A stretch of DNA of 64,000 bases from Lentzea waywayandensis (GCF_900115955.1 NZ_FOYL01000004.1:806001-870000); one strand, 5' to 3'. Shown: positions 25,323 through 34,671, counted from the first letter of the stretch. The notes: generated from the letters alone by a model not told the origin. Numbers and translations: made by a program.

Positions 25323-28300
25323 GTGTCGATGATGGCCGACGAGGATCTGGTCAACCGGCTCCGGGCAGACGAGGGCGCTGCCCGGCATGAGCTGTTCGTG
25401 CGGTGCCAGGCCAAACTGCGCCCGTACTTCCGCCACCGCCTGCGCGGCCAGCACCACCACGACGTCGACGACCTCGTGAGCGAGGTCCTCGTCCGTGCGC
25501 TGGAAGGGATTCGCCAGGGGCACGAGCCGAAAGTGCTCGACGCGTGGCTGACCGGTATCGCGTGGAATCTGCTCAAGGACCGCTACGAGGAGTTCGACCG
25601 GCGCGACGACCGCGACGTGCCGGACCTCGCGCACGACGTGGACATCGCCGAGCTGATGGGCCGCACCGAGCTGCTGACCGTGCTGACGGCGGCGCTCGAC
25701 GGCCTGAAACCCGCGCTGCGCGACGTGATGACCGCGCACGTGCGGCTCACGTTGCAACGGGACCACCTGGTGGTCGGTGGTGAGCTGGCCACCGCGCTGG
25801 ACATCCCGAGGAGCCAGGCCGACCGGCAGTTGAAACGTGCTCGCGAGGCCACCTACGAAGCCATCGCCTCCTACGTGCTGACCCGCGTAGGCCGCAGGCA
25901 CTGCACCGCACTGGACGCGCTGGCCACCGGCACGTTCGACCCGAAGACGTCCGCCGCCGTGATCAAGCACGCGACGGGGTGCACGGCCTGCGAGACGCAT
26001 CTGAAGGAAGCTCGTGACTTCAGCCGCTGGGCGCTCGGTCCCGGCCTGGTGGGACTGGTCGACGACGAGGAGAACAAGCGCACGCTCGTCGCCTTCTTCA
26101 GCCGTGGCAGCGATTTCGCGGTGGGACGGACGAGCGTGCTCGGCACCATCACGACTCGCGTCGCGGCCGTGCCCGGCGTGGACACGGTCGTGCGGCTGGC
26201 GCAGGAGAACCCCGTCGTGGCCAGGGTGGTGGCCGGCGGCGTCGGACTGGTGGCGGCGGCGGTGATCGCGCTGCTCGCGGCGAGCGACGACACCCCGCGT
26301 GACGAGATCGCCCTGCCCGCGCCGACCGGAACCTCCTCCCGCACAACGACTTCCACCACCGGTCCAGCCGTCCTGACTTCGAGGACGAGCGGGCCGGCCG
26401 CGCCTGCCACGACCGCTCCGCCGGGCGCGCCACTCGTCGCCGTCACCACCGCGGTGGCGAAGACGCCGACGTCCACGCGCACGACCGAGGCGGAGCCGAA
26501 CCCCGGTTCCACCACGACTTCCGCGGCCTCGCCGCCTCCTCCTCCTCCTCCTCCTCCGCCACCTCCGCCTCCGCCCGCCAAGTGGGCGTTCGCGCGGATC
26601 GACCAGAACACCGCGCCGATCGGTCAGGAGACCGCCGTCCAGCCCGCGTGGCAGTGGGGCACGACGAGCTCCGTCACCGTGGTCCGCGAGAGCACAGGCG
26701 TGTACCGGGTGCGCATGCCCGGAGCGGCCTCGCCGTCCGCGCTCGCGCACGTCACGGTCGCGTACTACCAGCTGCCGAACCCGGTCGGCTGCGTCGTCCG
26801 GGACAACCGTTCCGAGGGCGCGGACCAGGTGGTGCTGGTGGCGTGCCACGAACGCGCTGCCGCACAGGACCTGCGCTTCACGGTCCTGCTCGCCGAACCG
26901 GACGGCCGGTCCGTCGTCCGGCCCGGCGACCAGGTCCGCGTGCTGGGGCCGGGCCGCTACGAGGCCGACGTCGCAGGACCGTTGCGGGGCAACGGCTACG
27001 CGCAGATCACCCCGTACTCCCCTGAGCACGTCCGCTGTCAGCCGGGCGGCGTCAGGGCCACCGCGACCGGCGTGACGATCGGCGTGCACTGCACGGGGGA
27101 GAGCCGGTTCGCCCTGACGTACGCGGAGAACGGGCCGCTGGCCGGCTCGGTCGGCGCGTACGCCCAGACCGCCGGCACCTCCACGGATCTGCGCATCGAC
27201 CCGGCCAGGTCGTACAACAGCACGGGCGGCGCGATGACGTTGCAGCGCTGGGGTCCCGGCCAGTACGTCGTGCTGATGAAGGGCGTCGGGATGCAGGGTG
27301 GCACGGTGCAGGCCGGCGCCACCGAGACCGGCTACTGCCACGCCATGAACTGGTCGTCCTTTCCCGCGCCGATCAACGACGTGTGGGTGACCGTGCAGTG
27401 CGTGAACGATGCCGGGACGGTCGCCGATCTGCCGTTCGGCGTGGCGGTGCTGCGTCCTCCGCTCGCTCCCGGCGAACAGGTGGGACCGTTGCGGCCCAAG
27501 GATCCCGGCGTGCACGGCCCCGGCGACCAATGGGGCTACGTGCAGGTGCAGTGGCCGTCCACGCCAGTCGGCGTGCCGACGCAGATGCATCCGTACTGGC
27601 AGTGGTCCACGTGGGCGGGCAGGCTCGGCGACAACGACTCGTGGTGGTCGCGCAAGGTCACCGTGACCAGGGAGGGCATCGGCCGCTACCTGGTGCGGAT
27701 GCCGGGAATTGGCTCCTCCCAGGCGGTTCCGCACGTCACCGCGTACTCGCCCAACGCCGACGGCTGCGTCGTGCGCGACCACCGCGTCGACGGGATCGAC
27801 GGCCTGGTCGGCGTCAACTGCTACGGCGTCACCGCGCTGCCGAAGGACGTGCCGTTCCACCTGTTCCTCGGCGTGCCGAAGTCGGGTTCGGTGACGTCGG
27901 ACCAGGCGACGAGGACCGGCACCGGCACGTACGAGGTGACGGTTCCGGGAGCGGAGGCGGGTTTCGCGAAGGTGACCCCGCTCGGCGACGGCCCGGCGCG
28001 ATGCGGTCACGACGGTGGTGTCGCGACCGGTGAGCAGGTCCGGTTCCGGGTGATCTGCGACCGCGACACCCGCTGGCGGCTCGGCCACGTCCAGGGCACC
28101 GGCCTGCACCAGGACACCTCCGCGCCCGCCGCGTACCTGACGGCCACCGGTGCCGGGCAGGTCGTCCGCTCGTTCGGCGAGGTGCCCGAGATCGTCCGCA
28201 CCTCGGCAGGGCGGTACCAGGTGAAGTACCGGACGCTCGGCAATCCTGTCGTCTGGCCGGCGGACGCCGTGCAGGTGACGACGCTCGGGTCGGCGCGGAC

Positions 28301-28430
28301 GTGCACGGCGGTCGGGTTGAACTCGTACAGCGCGCCCGCTCGCAACGTCTGGCTGAACGTGCACTGCTTCGACCAGGCGGGACTTCCGGCGGACTCGGAC
28401 TTCGGGGTGGCCTACGTGCGCAGACCCTGA
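25323..28430 (+). CDS. Sigma-70 factor / zinc-finger anti-sigma / transmembrane / ectodomain fusion
   Basis: A protein of about 1035 residues. Sigma region 2 lies at about 20-95 (DVDDLVSEVLVRALEGI ... WLTGIAWNLLKDRY) and region 4 at about 110-185 (LKPALRDVMTAHVRL ... LDIPRSQADRQLKRARE). Next comes a zinc anti-sigma motif, H216-x3-C220-x2-C223, with H193/C194 upstream. A membrane helix spans about 302-320. A Thr/Ser/Pro linker with 15 consecutive prolines (404-418) leads to an ectodomain of about 600 residues. The ectodomain is built of some six modules of about 100 residues, each with a GxYxV strand and paired cysteines. GTG 25323 is chosen because GGGAG (25313-25317) lies five bases before it; ATG 25329 is an alternative. 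No separate anti-sigma gene is adjacent. Confidence 0.85.
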   Translation: MSMMADEDLVNRLRADEGAARHELFVRCQAKLRPYFRHRLRGQHHHDVDDLVSEVLVRALEGIRQGHEPKVLDAWLTGIAWNLLKDRYEEFDRRDDRDVPDLAHDVDIAELMGRTELLTVLTAALDGLKPALRDVMTAHVRLTLQRDHLVVGGELATALDIPRSQADRQLKRAREATYEAIASYVLTRVGRRHCTALDALATGTFDPKTSAAVIKHATGCTACETHLKEARDFSRWALGPGLVGLVDDEENKRTLVAFFSRGSDFAVGRTSVLGTITTRVAAVPGVDTVVRLAQENPVVARVVAGGVGLVAAAVIALLAASDDTPRDEIALPAPTGTSSRTTTSTTGPAVLTSRTSGPAAPATTAPPGAPLVAVTTAVAKTPTSTRTTEAEPNPGSTTTSAASPPPPPPPPPPPPPPPAKWAFARIDQNTAPIGQETAVQPAWQWGTTSSVTVVRESTGVYRVRMPGAASPSALAHVTVAYYQLPNPVGCVVRDNRSEGADQVVLVACHERAAAQDLRFTVLLAEPDGRSVVRPGDQVRVLGPGRYEADVAGPLRGNGYAQITPYSPEHVRCQPGGVRATATGVTIGVHCTGESRFALTYAENGPLAGSVGAYAQTAGTSTDLRIDPARSYNSTGGAMTLQRWGPGQYVVLMKGVGMQGGTVQAGATETGYCHAMNWSSFPAPINDVWVTVQCVNDAGTVADLPFGVAVLRPPLAPGEQVGPLRPKDPGVHGPGDQWGYVQVQWPSTPVGVPTQMHPYWQWSTWAGRLGDNDSWWSRKVTVTREGIGRYLVRMPGIGSSQAVPHVTAYSPNADGCVVRDHRVDGIDGLVGVNCYGVTALPKDVPFHLFLGVPKSGSVTSDQATRTGTGTYEVTVPGAEAGFAKVTPLGDGPARCGHDGGVATGEQVRFRVICDRDTRWRLGHVQGTGLHQDTSAPAAYLTATGAGQVVRSFGEVPEIVRTSAGRYQVKYRTLGNPVVWPADAVQVTTLGSARTCTAVGLNSYSAPARNVWLNVHCFDQAGLPADSDFGVAYVRRP

Positions 28431-28445
28431 CGGTCGAACGGAAGA

Positions 28446-28470
28446 GGCCGCGGGCGTGGTGCCCGCGGCC
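28446..28470. terminator. Bidirectional terminator between convergent genes
   Basis: GGCCGCGGGC (28446-28455), loop GTGGT, GCCCGCGGCC (28461-28470), with a T-rich tail on the plus strand (GCTTCGTTTC). It lies between the stop of the sigma-receptor gene and the stop of the convergent CxxC-repeat gene, and serves both. Confidence 0.8.
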
Positions 28471-28481
28471 GCTTCGTTTCC

Positions 28482-29024
28482 TCAGTACCTCAGCAGGTAG
28501 GACCACGACTGGGCCGTGTCGTGCCGGCCGCCGGCCGCGCACCGGCCGTTGGGGCCGCCGGTGGGGGTGAAGAAGAGCACGCTGCAGTTCGCGCACGAAC
28601 GCCAGCCGCGCTGGTGCCGCTCGCTCGGGAACTGCGGCTCGAAGTCCACCAGGTAGTACCAGGACTTGCCGATGGCGTAGCTGGAGATCCGGTGTCCGTT
28701 GAGGTCGCCGGCGCAGCGCCCCGCCGTGGCGCCGGACCACCACAGGCACTGGCAGGTCGCGCACGACCGCCAGTCGTTCTGTCCGGAGCCGCCGTCGGAC
28801 TGCACCTTCACCCGGTAGACGAAGCTGCCGTCCTTCGTGTGGTGGCCACCGGCCGGACACGGGATCACGTACGGCGTGTTCGGCCACCACAGCGACTGGC
28901 ACTTGGCGCAGGCGGTCCAGCCCGCCTGCGCCGCGAGAGCGGTACCCGGTGTGGCGAGCTGGGTGGCGGCGGTGGCCACGGCGAGCGTGGCCGCCGCACC
29001 GATGGCCTGTCGTCGGTTGATCAT
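28482..29024 (-). CDS. Tat-exported protein with three tandem CxxC...C...H modules
   Basis: A 180-residue protein. MINRRQAIGAAATLAVATAA is a twin-arginine signal ending near ALAA. The mature part is three repeats of about 45 residues: W36-C39xxC42-WW-C56-GGHH, W85-C88xxC91-WW-C104-NGH111, W141-C144xxC147-FF-C162-GGRH168. Each ends in an aromatic strand such as SWYYLV or SWSYLL. The Cys/His spacing suggests a small zinc-binding or disulfide-stabilised fold, and the paired aromatics suggest a ligand or glycan contact. I do not recognise the family name. It converges on the sigma-receptor gene. Confidence 0.75.
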   Translation of the reverse strand: MINRRQAIGAAATLAVATAATQLATPGTALAAQAGWTACAKCQSLWWPNTPYVIPCPAGGHHTKDGSFVYRVKVQSDGGSGQNDWRSCATCQCLWWSGATAGRCAGDLNGHRISSYAIGKSWYYLVDFEPQFPSERHQRGWRSCANCSVLFFTPTGGPNGRCAAGGRHDTAQSWSYLLRY

Positions 29025-29103
29025 GGGGAGACCCCTTTCCGTTGCGGTTCACCGGGTAGGTGGCGCGACGGGAGGAGATCTCCCCGATTTCGGCCGAGGT
29101 CTT

Positions 29104-30597
29104 TCAGCCGTGAGTGGGGAAGCCGAGGTTCACACCGTGCTGCTGCGGCCACCGAGCCGTGACCGCCTTGGCGCGCGTGTAGAACTTCACGCCCTCAGCG
29201 CCGTGCACGTGCGTGTCGCCGAACAGCGAGTCCTTCCAGCCACCGAACGAGTAGTAGGCCATCGGCACGGGGATCGGCACGTTGATGCCGACCATGCCGA
29301 CGTGCACGCGCCGCTGGTACTCGCGGGCGGCGAGGCCGTCACCGGTGTAGATGGCGGTGCCGTTTCCGTACTGGTTGGCGTTCACCAGTTCCAGGGCGTC
29401 CTCGAACGTGTCGGTGCGCACGACCGTGAGCACCGGGCCGAAGATCTCGTCGGTGTAGATGGTCATGTCACGGGTGACGTGGTCGAACAACGTCGGCGCG
29501 AGCCAGAAACCATCCGAATGTCCCTCAGGCGCATAGCCGCGGCCGTCCACGACCAGCGACGCGCCGGCCGCCTCGCCCGCGTCCACATAGGACCGGACGC
29601 GGTCCCGGTGGACGCCGGTGACCAGCGGCCCCATCTGAGCGGCGGGATCGGTGCCCGGCAGCACCGACGGGTGCAGGTCACGGGTCCGCGAGGCGATCTT
29701 CGACACCAGCTCGTCGCCCGTCTCGCCCACCGCCACGACCACCGAGATCGCCATGCAACGCTCGCCGGCAGAGCCGTAACCGGCGGAAACAGCGGCGTCG
29801 GCGGCCACGTCGAGGTCGGCGTCGGGCAGCACGACCATGTGGTTCTTGGCGCCGCCCAGGGCCTGCACGCGCTTGCCGGCCGCGGTGCCGCGGGAGTAGA
29901 CGTGCCGCGCGATCGGGGTCGAGCCGACGAACGACGCGGCGGCGACGTCCGGGTGGTCGAGCAGCGCGTTGACCGCGAAGGCGTCGCCCTGCAGGACGTT
30001 CAGCACGCCGTCGGGTAGCCCAGCCTCCTTGAACAGCTCGGCCAGCCTCAAAGAAGCCGACGGGTCGCGCTCGGAAGGCTTGAGGATGAACGTGTTCCCG
30101 GTCGCGATGGCGATGGGGAACATCCACATCGGCACCATCACGGGGAAGTTGAAAGGCGTGATGCCCGCGACGACACCCAGCGGCTGCCGGAACGAGTACG
30201 CGTCGACCCCACGCGAGACCTGCTCGGAGTGTTCGCCCTTGAGCAGTTGCGGGATGCCGCACGCGAACTCGACGACCTCAAGGCCGCGCTGCACCTCCCC
30301 GGCCGCGTCGGACAGCACCTTGCCGTGCTCGGACGTGATGATCGCGGCGAGCTCGTCGCGGTGCGTGTGCAGCAGGTGGCGGTACTCGAAGAGGATGCGC
30401 GACCGCGTCGACAACGACGACTCCGACCAGGACTGCGCTGCCTTCAGCGAAGAAGCGACAGCGAGGTCGACGTCGGCCTGCTCGGCCAGCACGACCTGCG
30501 TGGCAACGGAGCCCGTCGCCGGGTTGAAGACGTCGGACTTGCGAGACGACACCCCCGTGGTGCGGGCGCCGTCGATCCAGTGGGGGATGGTGCTCAA
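29104..30597 (-). CDS. iolA: CoA-acylating methylmalonate-semialdehyde dehydrogenase
   Basis: A 497-residue NAD-dependent aldehyde dehydrogenase that turns malonate semialdehyde from inositol (or methylmalonate semialdehyde from valine) into acetyl-CoA (or propionyl-CoA). The catalytic Cys is in YGSAGERCMAISVVVAVG. Other family marks are GVVAGITPFNFPVMVPMWMFP, ILKPSERDPSASLRLAEL and FFTRAK-like FYTRAKAVTARWP. It starts at TTG 30597, supported by GGAGG six bases before. It lies 15 bp after the LacI-type regulator in one operon, divergent from iolG. Confidence 0.93.
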   Translation of the reverse strand: MSTIPHWIDGARTTGVSSRKSDVFNPATGSVATQVVLAEQADVDLAVASSLKAAQSWSESSLSTRSRILFEYRHLLHTHRDELAAIITSEHGKVLSDAAGEVQRGLEVVEFACGIPQLLKGEHSEQVSRGVDAYSFRQPLGVVAGITPFNFPVMVPMWMFPIAIATGNTFILKPSERDPSASLRLAELFKEAGLPDGVLNVLQGDAFAVNALLDHPDVAAASFVGSTPIARHVYSRGTAAGKRVQALGGAKNHMVVLPDADLDVAADAAVSAGYGSAGERCMAISVVVAVGETGDELVSKIASRTRDLHPSVLPGTDPAAQMGPLVTGVHRDRVRSYVDAGEAAGASLVVDGRGYAPEGHSDGFWLAPTLFDHVTRDMTIYTDEIFGPVLTVVRTDTFEDALELVNANQYGNGTAIYTGDGLAAREYQRRVHVGMVGINVPIPVPMAYYSFGGWKDSLFGDTHVHGAEGVKFYTRAKAVTARWPQQHGVNLGFPTHG

Positions 30598-30612
30598 CGC
30601 GTGCCTCCGTGT

Positions 30613-31665
30613 CTATTGGTCGCGGCTTTGCCGCTCCGGCGACTTCGCCTTGAAGTCGGCCGTCCGGCGCGAAGTCGCAGGGGGAGCTGTCGTGCCGCGG
30701 ACTACGAGCGAGGGATTGAGGAGATGGCGCACGGGTTCGGTGCGTTCTTCACGAACACGCTGCAGAAGCGCGTCAGCGGCCAACCGGCCGAACTCGGCAC
30801 GGGGCTGGTCGATCGTGGTCAGCGACACGTGGCGCAACGCGGCCAGCGAAGTGTTGTCGTACCCCACGACGGACACGTCCTGAGGCACGCGCAGCCCGGC
30901 GTCCTCCAACGCGGAGATCGCGCCGACGGCGTTGAAGTCGTTGCAGGACAAGATGGCTGTGGGCAGGGCGTCATCGGCGATCAACGAACGGATCGCGCGC
31001 GCCCCAGCCGCATCGGTGTACTCGGACGACACGACCTGAGGCACGAGCCCGTGGGCTTCCATGGCGGCGACGTACCCGCGCCGGCGAGGTCCGGCCTGTG
31101 TCCCCTCACCGCCGTCTAAATGCGCAATGCGCTTGTGGCCCAAGGACACCAGGTGCTCGACGGCCAATCGCGCGCCCTGCTCGCCGTCGTCGTTCACGGT
31201 ATCCACAGTGGACACACGAGAAGACCGGGCGACCAGGACGACAGGAAGTTGTTCGGCGGCCTTGCCGATGGCTGTCGCCGGCACGACCGGCGACAGCAGG
31301 ATCAGTCCGGCGGGGCGGAAGGACAGCAGTGACTCCAGTGCGCGGCGCTCACGAGCGGGTGAGCGGCCACCGGTGTTGATGATGATGTCGAAGCCCTGCT
31401 CGCGCGCGACCTCGTCGATGCCGTCGACGACCTCCGCGAAGAACGCGTTGTGCAGGTCGGACACCATCACGCCGAGAACTGTCGACGTGCGTGAGGCCAG
31501 TGACCGCGCCATGGCGTGCGGGGAGTACCCCAGTTCCTCGGCGGCCTTCAGAACAGCGGTGCGTCGCAGCTCGCTCACCTTGGGTGAACCGCGCATCACC
31601 AGTGACACCAGTGCGCGGGACACGCCCGCCCGCAGAGCGACGTCTTCCATCGTCGGCCTGACCAC
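30613..31665 (-). CDS. LacI-family regulator of the inositol locus
   Basis: A 350-residue repressor. The N-terminal helix-turn-helix is MEDVALRAGVSRALVSLVMRG, with hinge helix SPHAMARSLASR. The periplasmic-binding-like core has VLGVMVSDLHNAFFAEVVDGID and LSCNDFNAVGAISALEDAG. The start is GTG 31665. It is divergent from the iolG-led operon, and the two palindromes at 31737-31767 in between are its likely operators. The ligand is probably inositol or a breakdown product. The co-transcribed iolA would be under its own control. Confidence 0.9.
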   Translation of the reverse strand: MVRPTMEDVALRAGVSRALVSLVMRGSPKVSELRRTAVLKAAEELGYSPHAMARSLASRTSTVLGVMVSDLHNAFFAEVVDGIDEVAREQGFDIIINTGGRSPARERRALESLLSFRPAGLILLSPVVPATAIGKAAEQLPVVLVARSSRVSTVDTVNDDGEQGARLAVEHLVSLGHKRIAHLDGGEGTQAGPRRRGYVAAMEAHGLVPQVVSSEYTDAAGARAIRSLIADDALPTAILSCNDFNAVGAISALEDAGLRVPQDVSVVGYDNTSLAALRHVSLTTIDQPRAEFGRLAADALLQRVREERTEPVRHLLNPSLVVRGTTAPPATSRRTADFKAKSPERQSRDQ

Positions 31666-31736
31666 CTGGAACCACCTCCCCTCACGTCACGGACTGGAAA
31701 CCCACCCTTGACACCCGTGTGACGGAAGCTACAGCA

Positions 31737-31767
31737 TTAGAGCGCTCCAACCAATAGAGCGCTCTAA
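31737..31767. promoter_or_regulatory. Paired LacI-type operators in the iol divergent promoter
   Basis: Two near-identical palindromes: TTAGAGCGCTCCAA (31737-31750) and ATAGAGCGCTCTAA (31754-31767). The second holds a perfect 12-bp palindrome, TAGAGCGCTCTA, with the central CG typical of LacI-family sites. Centres are 17 bp apart. They lie 33 bp before the iolG start and 72 bp before the regulator start, well placed to control both directions. Confidence 0.8.
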
Positions 31768-31799
31768 CACATCACGTCGATGAACAGGGGAAACCTGCG

Positions 31800-32795
31800 A
31801 TGCGGATCGGAGTAGCAGGTGTCGGCAGGATCGGCACCATGCATGCGACCAACCTCGCCGCACTGGATCGAGTCGACGAGGTGCTTCTCTTCGACCCGGT
31901 GCCCGGCAGGGCAGCGCAGGCGTCGGCCGAGCTCGCCGGGACCAAGGCGGTCGACGACCTCGACACGCTCCTGGGCAACGTCGACGGCGTACTGCTCGCC
32001 ACCCCGACGAACACCCACCCCGAGATGCTCCGCGCGGCCATCGCGAAGGGCGTTCCCACGCTGTGCGAGAAGCCGATCGCGAGCGACGTCGCCGAGATGG
32101 CCGCGCTGATCGCGGACGTCGAGAAGTCCGGCGTCGAGGTGCTCGTCGGCTTCCAGCGCCGGTTCGACCCGGCCATCTACGAGCTCAACCGCCGCATCCG
32201 CGCGGGTGAGGTCGGCGACATCTACCTGGTCAGGGCCGTAGGCAACGACGCGAACCCGCCGGACTTCTCCTACCTGCCCGCCTCCGGGGGCATCTTCCGC
32301 GACCTGCTGATCCACGACCTGGACTGCGTGCCGTGGCTGGTCGGGCAGCCGGTCGTCGAGGTCTACGCGAGCGGCTCGGTCCTGGTGCACCAGGCGTTCG
32401 CGGACGCCGACGACGTGGACAACGCGGTCGTGATGCTGAAGTTCGAGGGCGGCGCGCACGCCACGCTGGCCGGCGGACGGCACGACCCGGTCGGCTACGA
32501 CCACCGCATCGAGGTGCTGGGCAGCAAGGACTCCCTGGTCGCGGGCGTCGACGCGCGCACCCCGCTGAACTCGCTGGAGCCTGGCGGTCACGTGGCCGGA
32601 CCGGACGCCTACCCCGGCTTCCCGGAGCGTTTCCACCGCGCGTACGTCAACGAGATGAACCTGTTCACGCAGGTCATCAAGGGCGAGGTCGCGAACCCGT
32701 CGCCGGCGCGAGAGAGTTTGATCAGCCTCCGCCTGGCTGAAGCTTGTGAGCAGTCGCGCCGCAGCGGCGCACCGGTGAGGATCGAGGGGAACTAG
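31800..32795 (+). CDS. iolG: Inositol 2-dehydrogenase (Gfo/Idh/MocA family)
   Basis: A 331-residue NAD-dependent enzyme that oxidises myo-inositol to 2-keto-myo-inositol, the entry step. The N-terminal Rossmann motif is MRIGVAGVGRIGTMHATNLA. The catalytic Lys is in TLCEKPIASD, with GFQRRFDPAIYELNRRI and RDLLIHDLDCVPWLVGQPV behind it. It starts at ATG 31800, first gene of the long iol operon. A scyllo-inositol or other polyol dehydrogenase cannot be excluded by sequence, but the locus fits IolG. Confidence 0.9.
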   Translation: MRIGVAGVGRIGTMHATNLAALDRVDEVLLFDPVPGRAAQASAELAGTKAVDDLDTLLGNVDGVLLATPTNTHPEMLRAAIAKGVPTLCEKPIASDVAEMAALIADVEKSGVEVLVGFQRRFDPAIYELNRRIRAGEVGDIYLVRAVGNDANPPDFSYLPASGGIFRDLLIHDLDCVPWLVGQPVVEVYASGSVLVHQAFADADDVDNAVVMLKFEGGAHATLAGGRHDPVGYDHRIEVLGSKDSLVAGVDARTPLNSLEPGGHVAGPDAYPGFPERFHRAYVNEMNLFTQVIKGEVANPSPARESLISLRLAEACEQSRRSGAPVRIEGN

Positions 32796-32797
32796 GC

Positions 32798-33658
32798 ATG
32801 GCGAAGATCGCTGGGGCACCGATCTCCTGGGGTGTGTGCGAGGTGCCGGGCTGGGGCAACGTGCTCCCGTCCGACACGGTCCTCGCCGAGATGCACTCCC
32901 TGGGCCTCACCGCCACCGAACTCGGCCCGCCCGACTACCTGCCGGCCGACCCCGAAGCGTTGAAAACCCTCCTGAGCAGCCACGACCTCACCCTGGTCGG
33001 TGGCTTCCTCGCGGTCACCCTGCACACGAACGTCCAGTCCACTCTGGACGAAGCAGACCGGGTGGCCGCGATCCTGAAGGCCGGTGGCGCCGAGGTGCTC
33101 GTGCTCGCCGCCGCGACCGGGCTGGACGGCTACGACGAGACGCCGAAGCTCACCGACGACGAGTGGAACACCCTCGTCGCCACCTGCGCGAAGATCCGTG
33201 AGATCGCCGCCGCGCACGGCCTCAAAACCGTGCTGCACCCGCACGTGGGCACCCACGTCGAGCGGGAGGCGGAGGTCGACAGGTTCCTCGCGGACTCCGA
33301 TCTCCAGCTCTGCCTGGACACCGGCCACCTCCTCATCGGTGGCACGGACCCGGTCGAGCTGGCGCGCCGCTACCCGGACCGGATCGGTCACGTGCACCTC
33401 AAGGACGTGCGTGACGAGATCGCGGCGAAGGTGCGCAGCGGCGAACTCAGTTACACCGATGCCGTGGAACAGGGCATCTACGTGCCGCTCGGGGACGGCG
33501 ACGTGGACGTGGAAGCGCTGGTGAAGCTCGTTCAAGAGGCGGGCTACACCGGTTGGTTCGTGCTTGAGCAGGACACCCAGCTCAAGGACGGAAGTCCAGT
33601 GGACAAGCCACTGAAGGACACCGGGCGCAGCCTCGCGCACCTCAGCAAGATCCTCTGA
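32798..33658 (+). CDS. iolE: Inosose dehydratase IolE-type TIM-barrel protein
   Basis: A 286-residue xylose-isomerase-like barrel. It has GAPISWGVCEVPGWGNVLP at the start, metal-site stretches LQLCLDTGHLLIGG and IGHVHLKDVR, and a late WFVLEQDTQ. This matches 2-keto-myo-inositol dehydratase, the second step of the pathway. It begins three bases after the iolG stop. An IolI-type inosose isomerase would look similar; PISWGVCE and the length favour IolE. Confidence 0.85.
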   Translation: MAKIAGAPISWGVCEVPGWGNVLPSDTVLAEMHSLGLTATELGPPDYLPADPEALKTLLSSHDLTLVGGFLAVTLHTNVQSTLDEADRVAAILKAGGAEVLVLAAATGLDGYDETPKLTDDEWNTLVATCAKIREIAAAHGLKTVLHPHVGTHVEREAEVDRFLADSDLQLCLDTGHLLIGGTDPVELARRYPDRIGHVHLKDVRDEIAAKVRSGELSYTDAVEQGIYVPLGDGDVDVEALVKLVQEAGYTGWFVLEQDTQLKDGSPVDKPLKDTGRSLAHLSKIL

Positions 33659-33672
33659 AGGGACTGGAGACG

Positions 33673-34656
33673 ATGAAGTCTCGTCTGGTCATCCGTGCGG
33701 GCGTCGCCCTCGCCGGTGTTGCTCTACTGGCCGCGTGCAGCGGCCCCACGGGAACGAACTCCCAGACCACGCAGAACAACAGCACGCCGGCAACGGGTGA
33801 TCTCAAGGTCGCCGTCATCACGCACGGCACCGCGGGTGACGCGTTCTGGAGCGTCGTGAAGGTCGGCGCCGAGGACGCGGGCAAGCAGCTCGGCGTCGGC
33901 GTCACCTACAACTCCGACGGCGACCCCGGCGCCCAGGCCAAGCTGATCGACAACGCCGTGTCGCAGAAGGTCGGCGGCATCGTGGTGTCGATGGCGAACC
34001 CGGACGCGCTCAAGACGTCGATCGAGAACGCGGTGAAGGCCGGCATCCCGGTCATCACGATCAACTCCGGCAGCGCGAAGAGCGCGGAGTTCGGTGCCAT
34101 GGCGCACGTCGGCCAGGAGGAGTCGATCGCCGGTGAGGAAGCCGGCAAGAAGCTCAAGGCCGCCGGCAAGACCAAGCTGCTCTGCGTGATCCACGAGGCC
34201 GGCAACACGGGCCTCAACCAGCGCTGCGACGGTGCCCGCACCGGCTTCGGCGGCCCGGTGGAGAACCTCCAGGTCGACATCTCCAACCCGACCGACATCG
34301 AGGCCCGCATCAAGGCCAAGCTCCAGTCCGACACCGCGGTCGACGGCGTGCTGGCGCTCAACCCGCAGGTCGCCGTGAACGCGGCCTCCGCGATCAAGGG
34401 CGCGGGCTCGAAGGCGCAGGTCGCGACGTTCGACCTGAACGCCGACGTGGTCACCTCGATCAAGGCCGGCGAGGTGCTGTTCGCCGTCGACCAGCAGCAG
34501 TACCAGCAGGGCTACCTGCCGATCGTGATGCTGAAGCTGTTCAAGGACAACGCCAACACCCTCGGTGGCGGCAAGCCCGTCCTCACCGGTCCCGGCTTCG
34601 TCGACAAGTCCAATGTGGACAAGGTCGCGGAGTACGCCAAGAACGGCAAGAGGTAA
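33673..34656 (+). CDS. Sugar/inositol ABC transporter substrate-binding lipoprotein
   Basis: A 327-residue protein with lipoprotein signal ending [10 protein letters not shown] and a periplasmic-binding type I core ([26 protein letters not shown] ... [30 protein letters not shown]). It resembles ribose/inositol-binding proteins. It lies inside the iol operon between iolE and the permease, so inositol is the probable ligand. The closing [18 protein letters not shown] is typical of the family. Confidence 0.9.
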   Translation: MKSRLVIRAGVALAGVALLAACSGPTGTNSQTTQNNSTPATGDLKVAVITHGTAGDAFWSVVKVGAEDAGKQLGVGVTYNSDGDPGAQAKLIDNAVSQKVGGIVVSMANPDALKTSIENAVKAGIPVITINSGSAKSAEFGAMAHVGQEESIAGEEAGKKLKAAGKTKLLCVIHEAGNTGLNQRCDGARTGFGGPVENLQVDISNPTDIEARIKAKLQSDTAVDGVLALNPQVAVNAASAIKGAGSKAQVATFDLNADVVTSIKAGEVLFAVDQQQYQQGYLPIVMLKLFKDNANTLGGGKPVLTGPGFVDKSNVDKVAEYAKNGKR

Positions 34657-34671
34657 GGAGGAGGCGGGGAG

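Noticed and set aside
25245-28364. 1039-codon open frame on the minus strand
   Set aside because: Antisense to the sigma-receptor gene, which has sigma, zinc-finger and membrane motifs; the antisense product has none and is Arg/Gly-rich.
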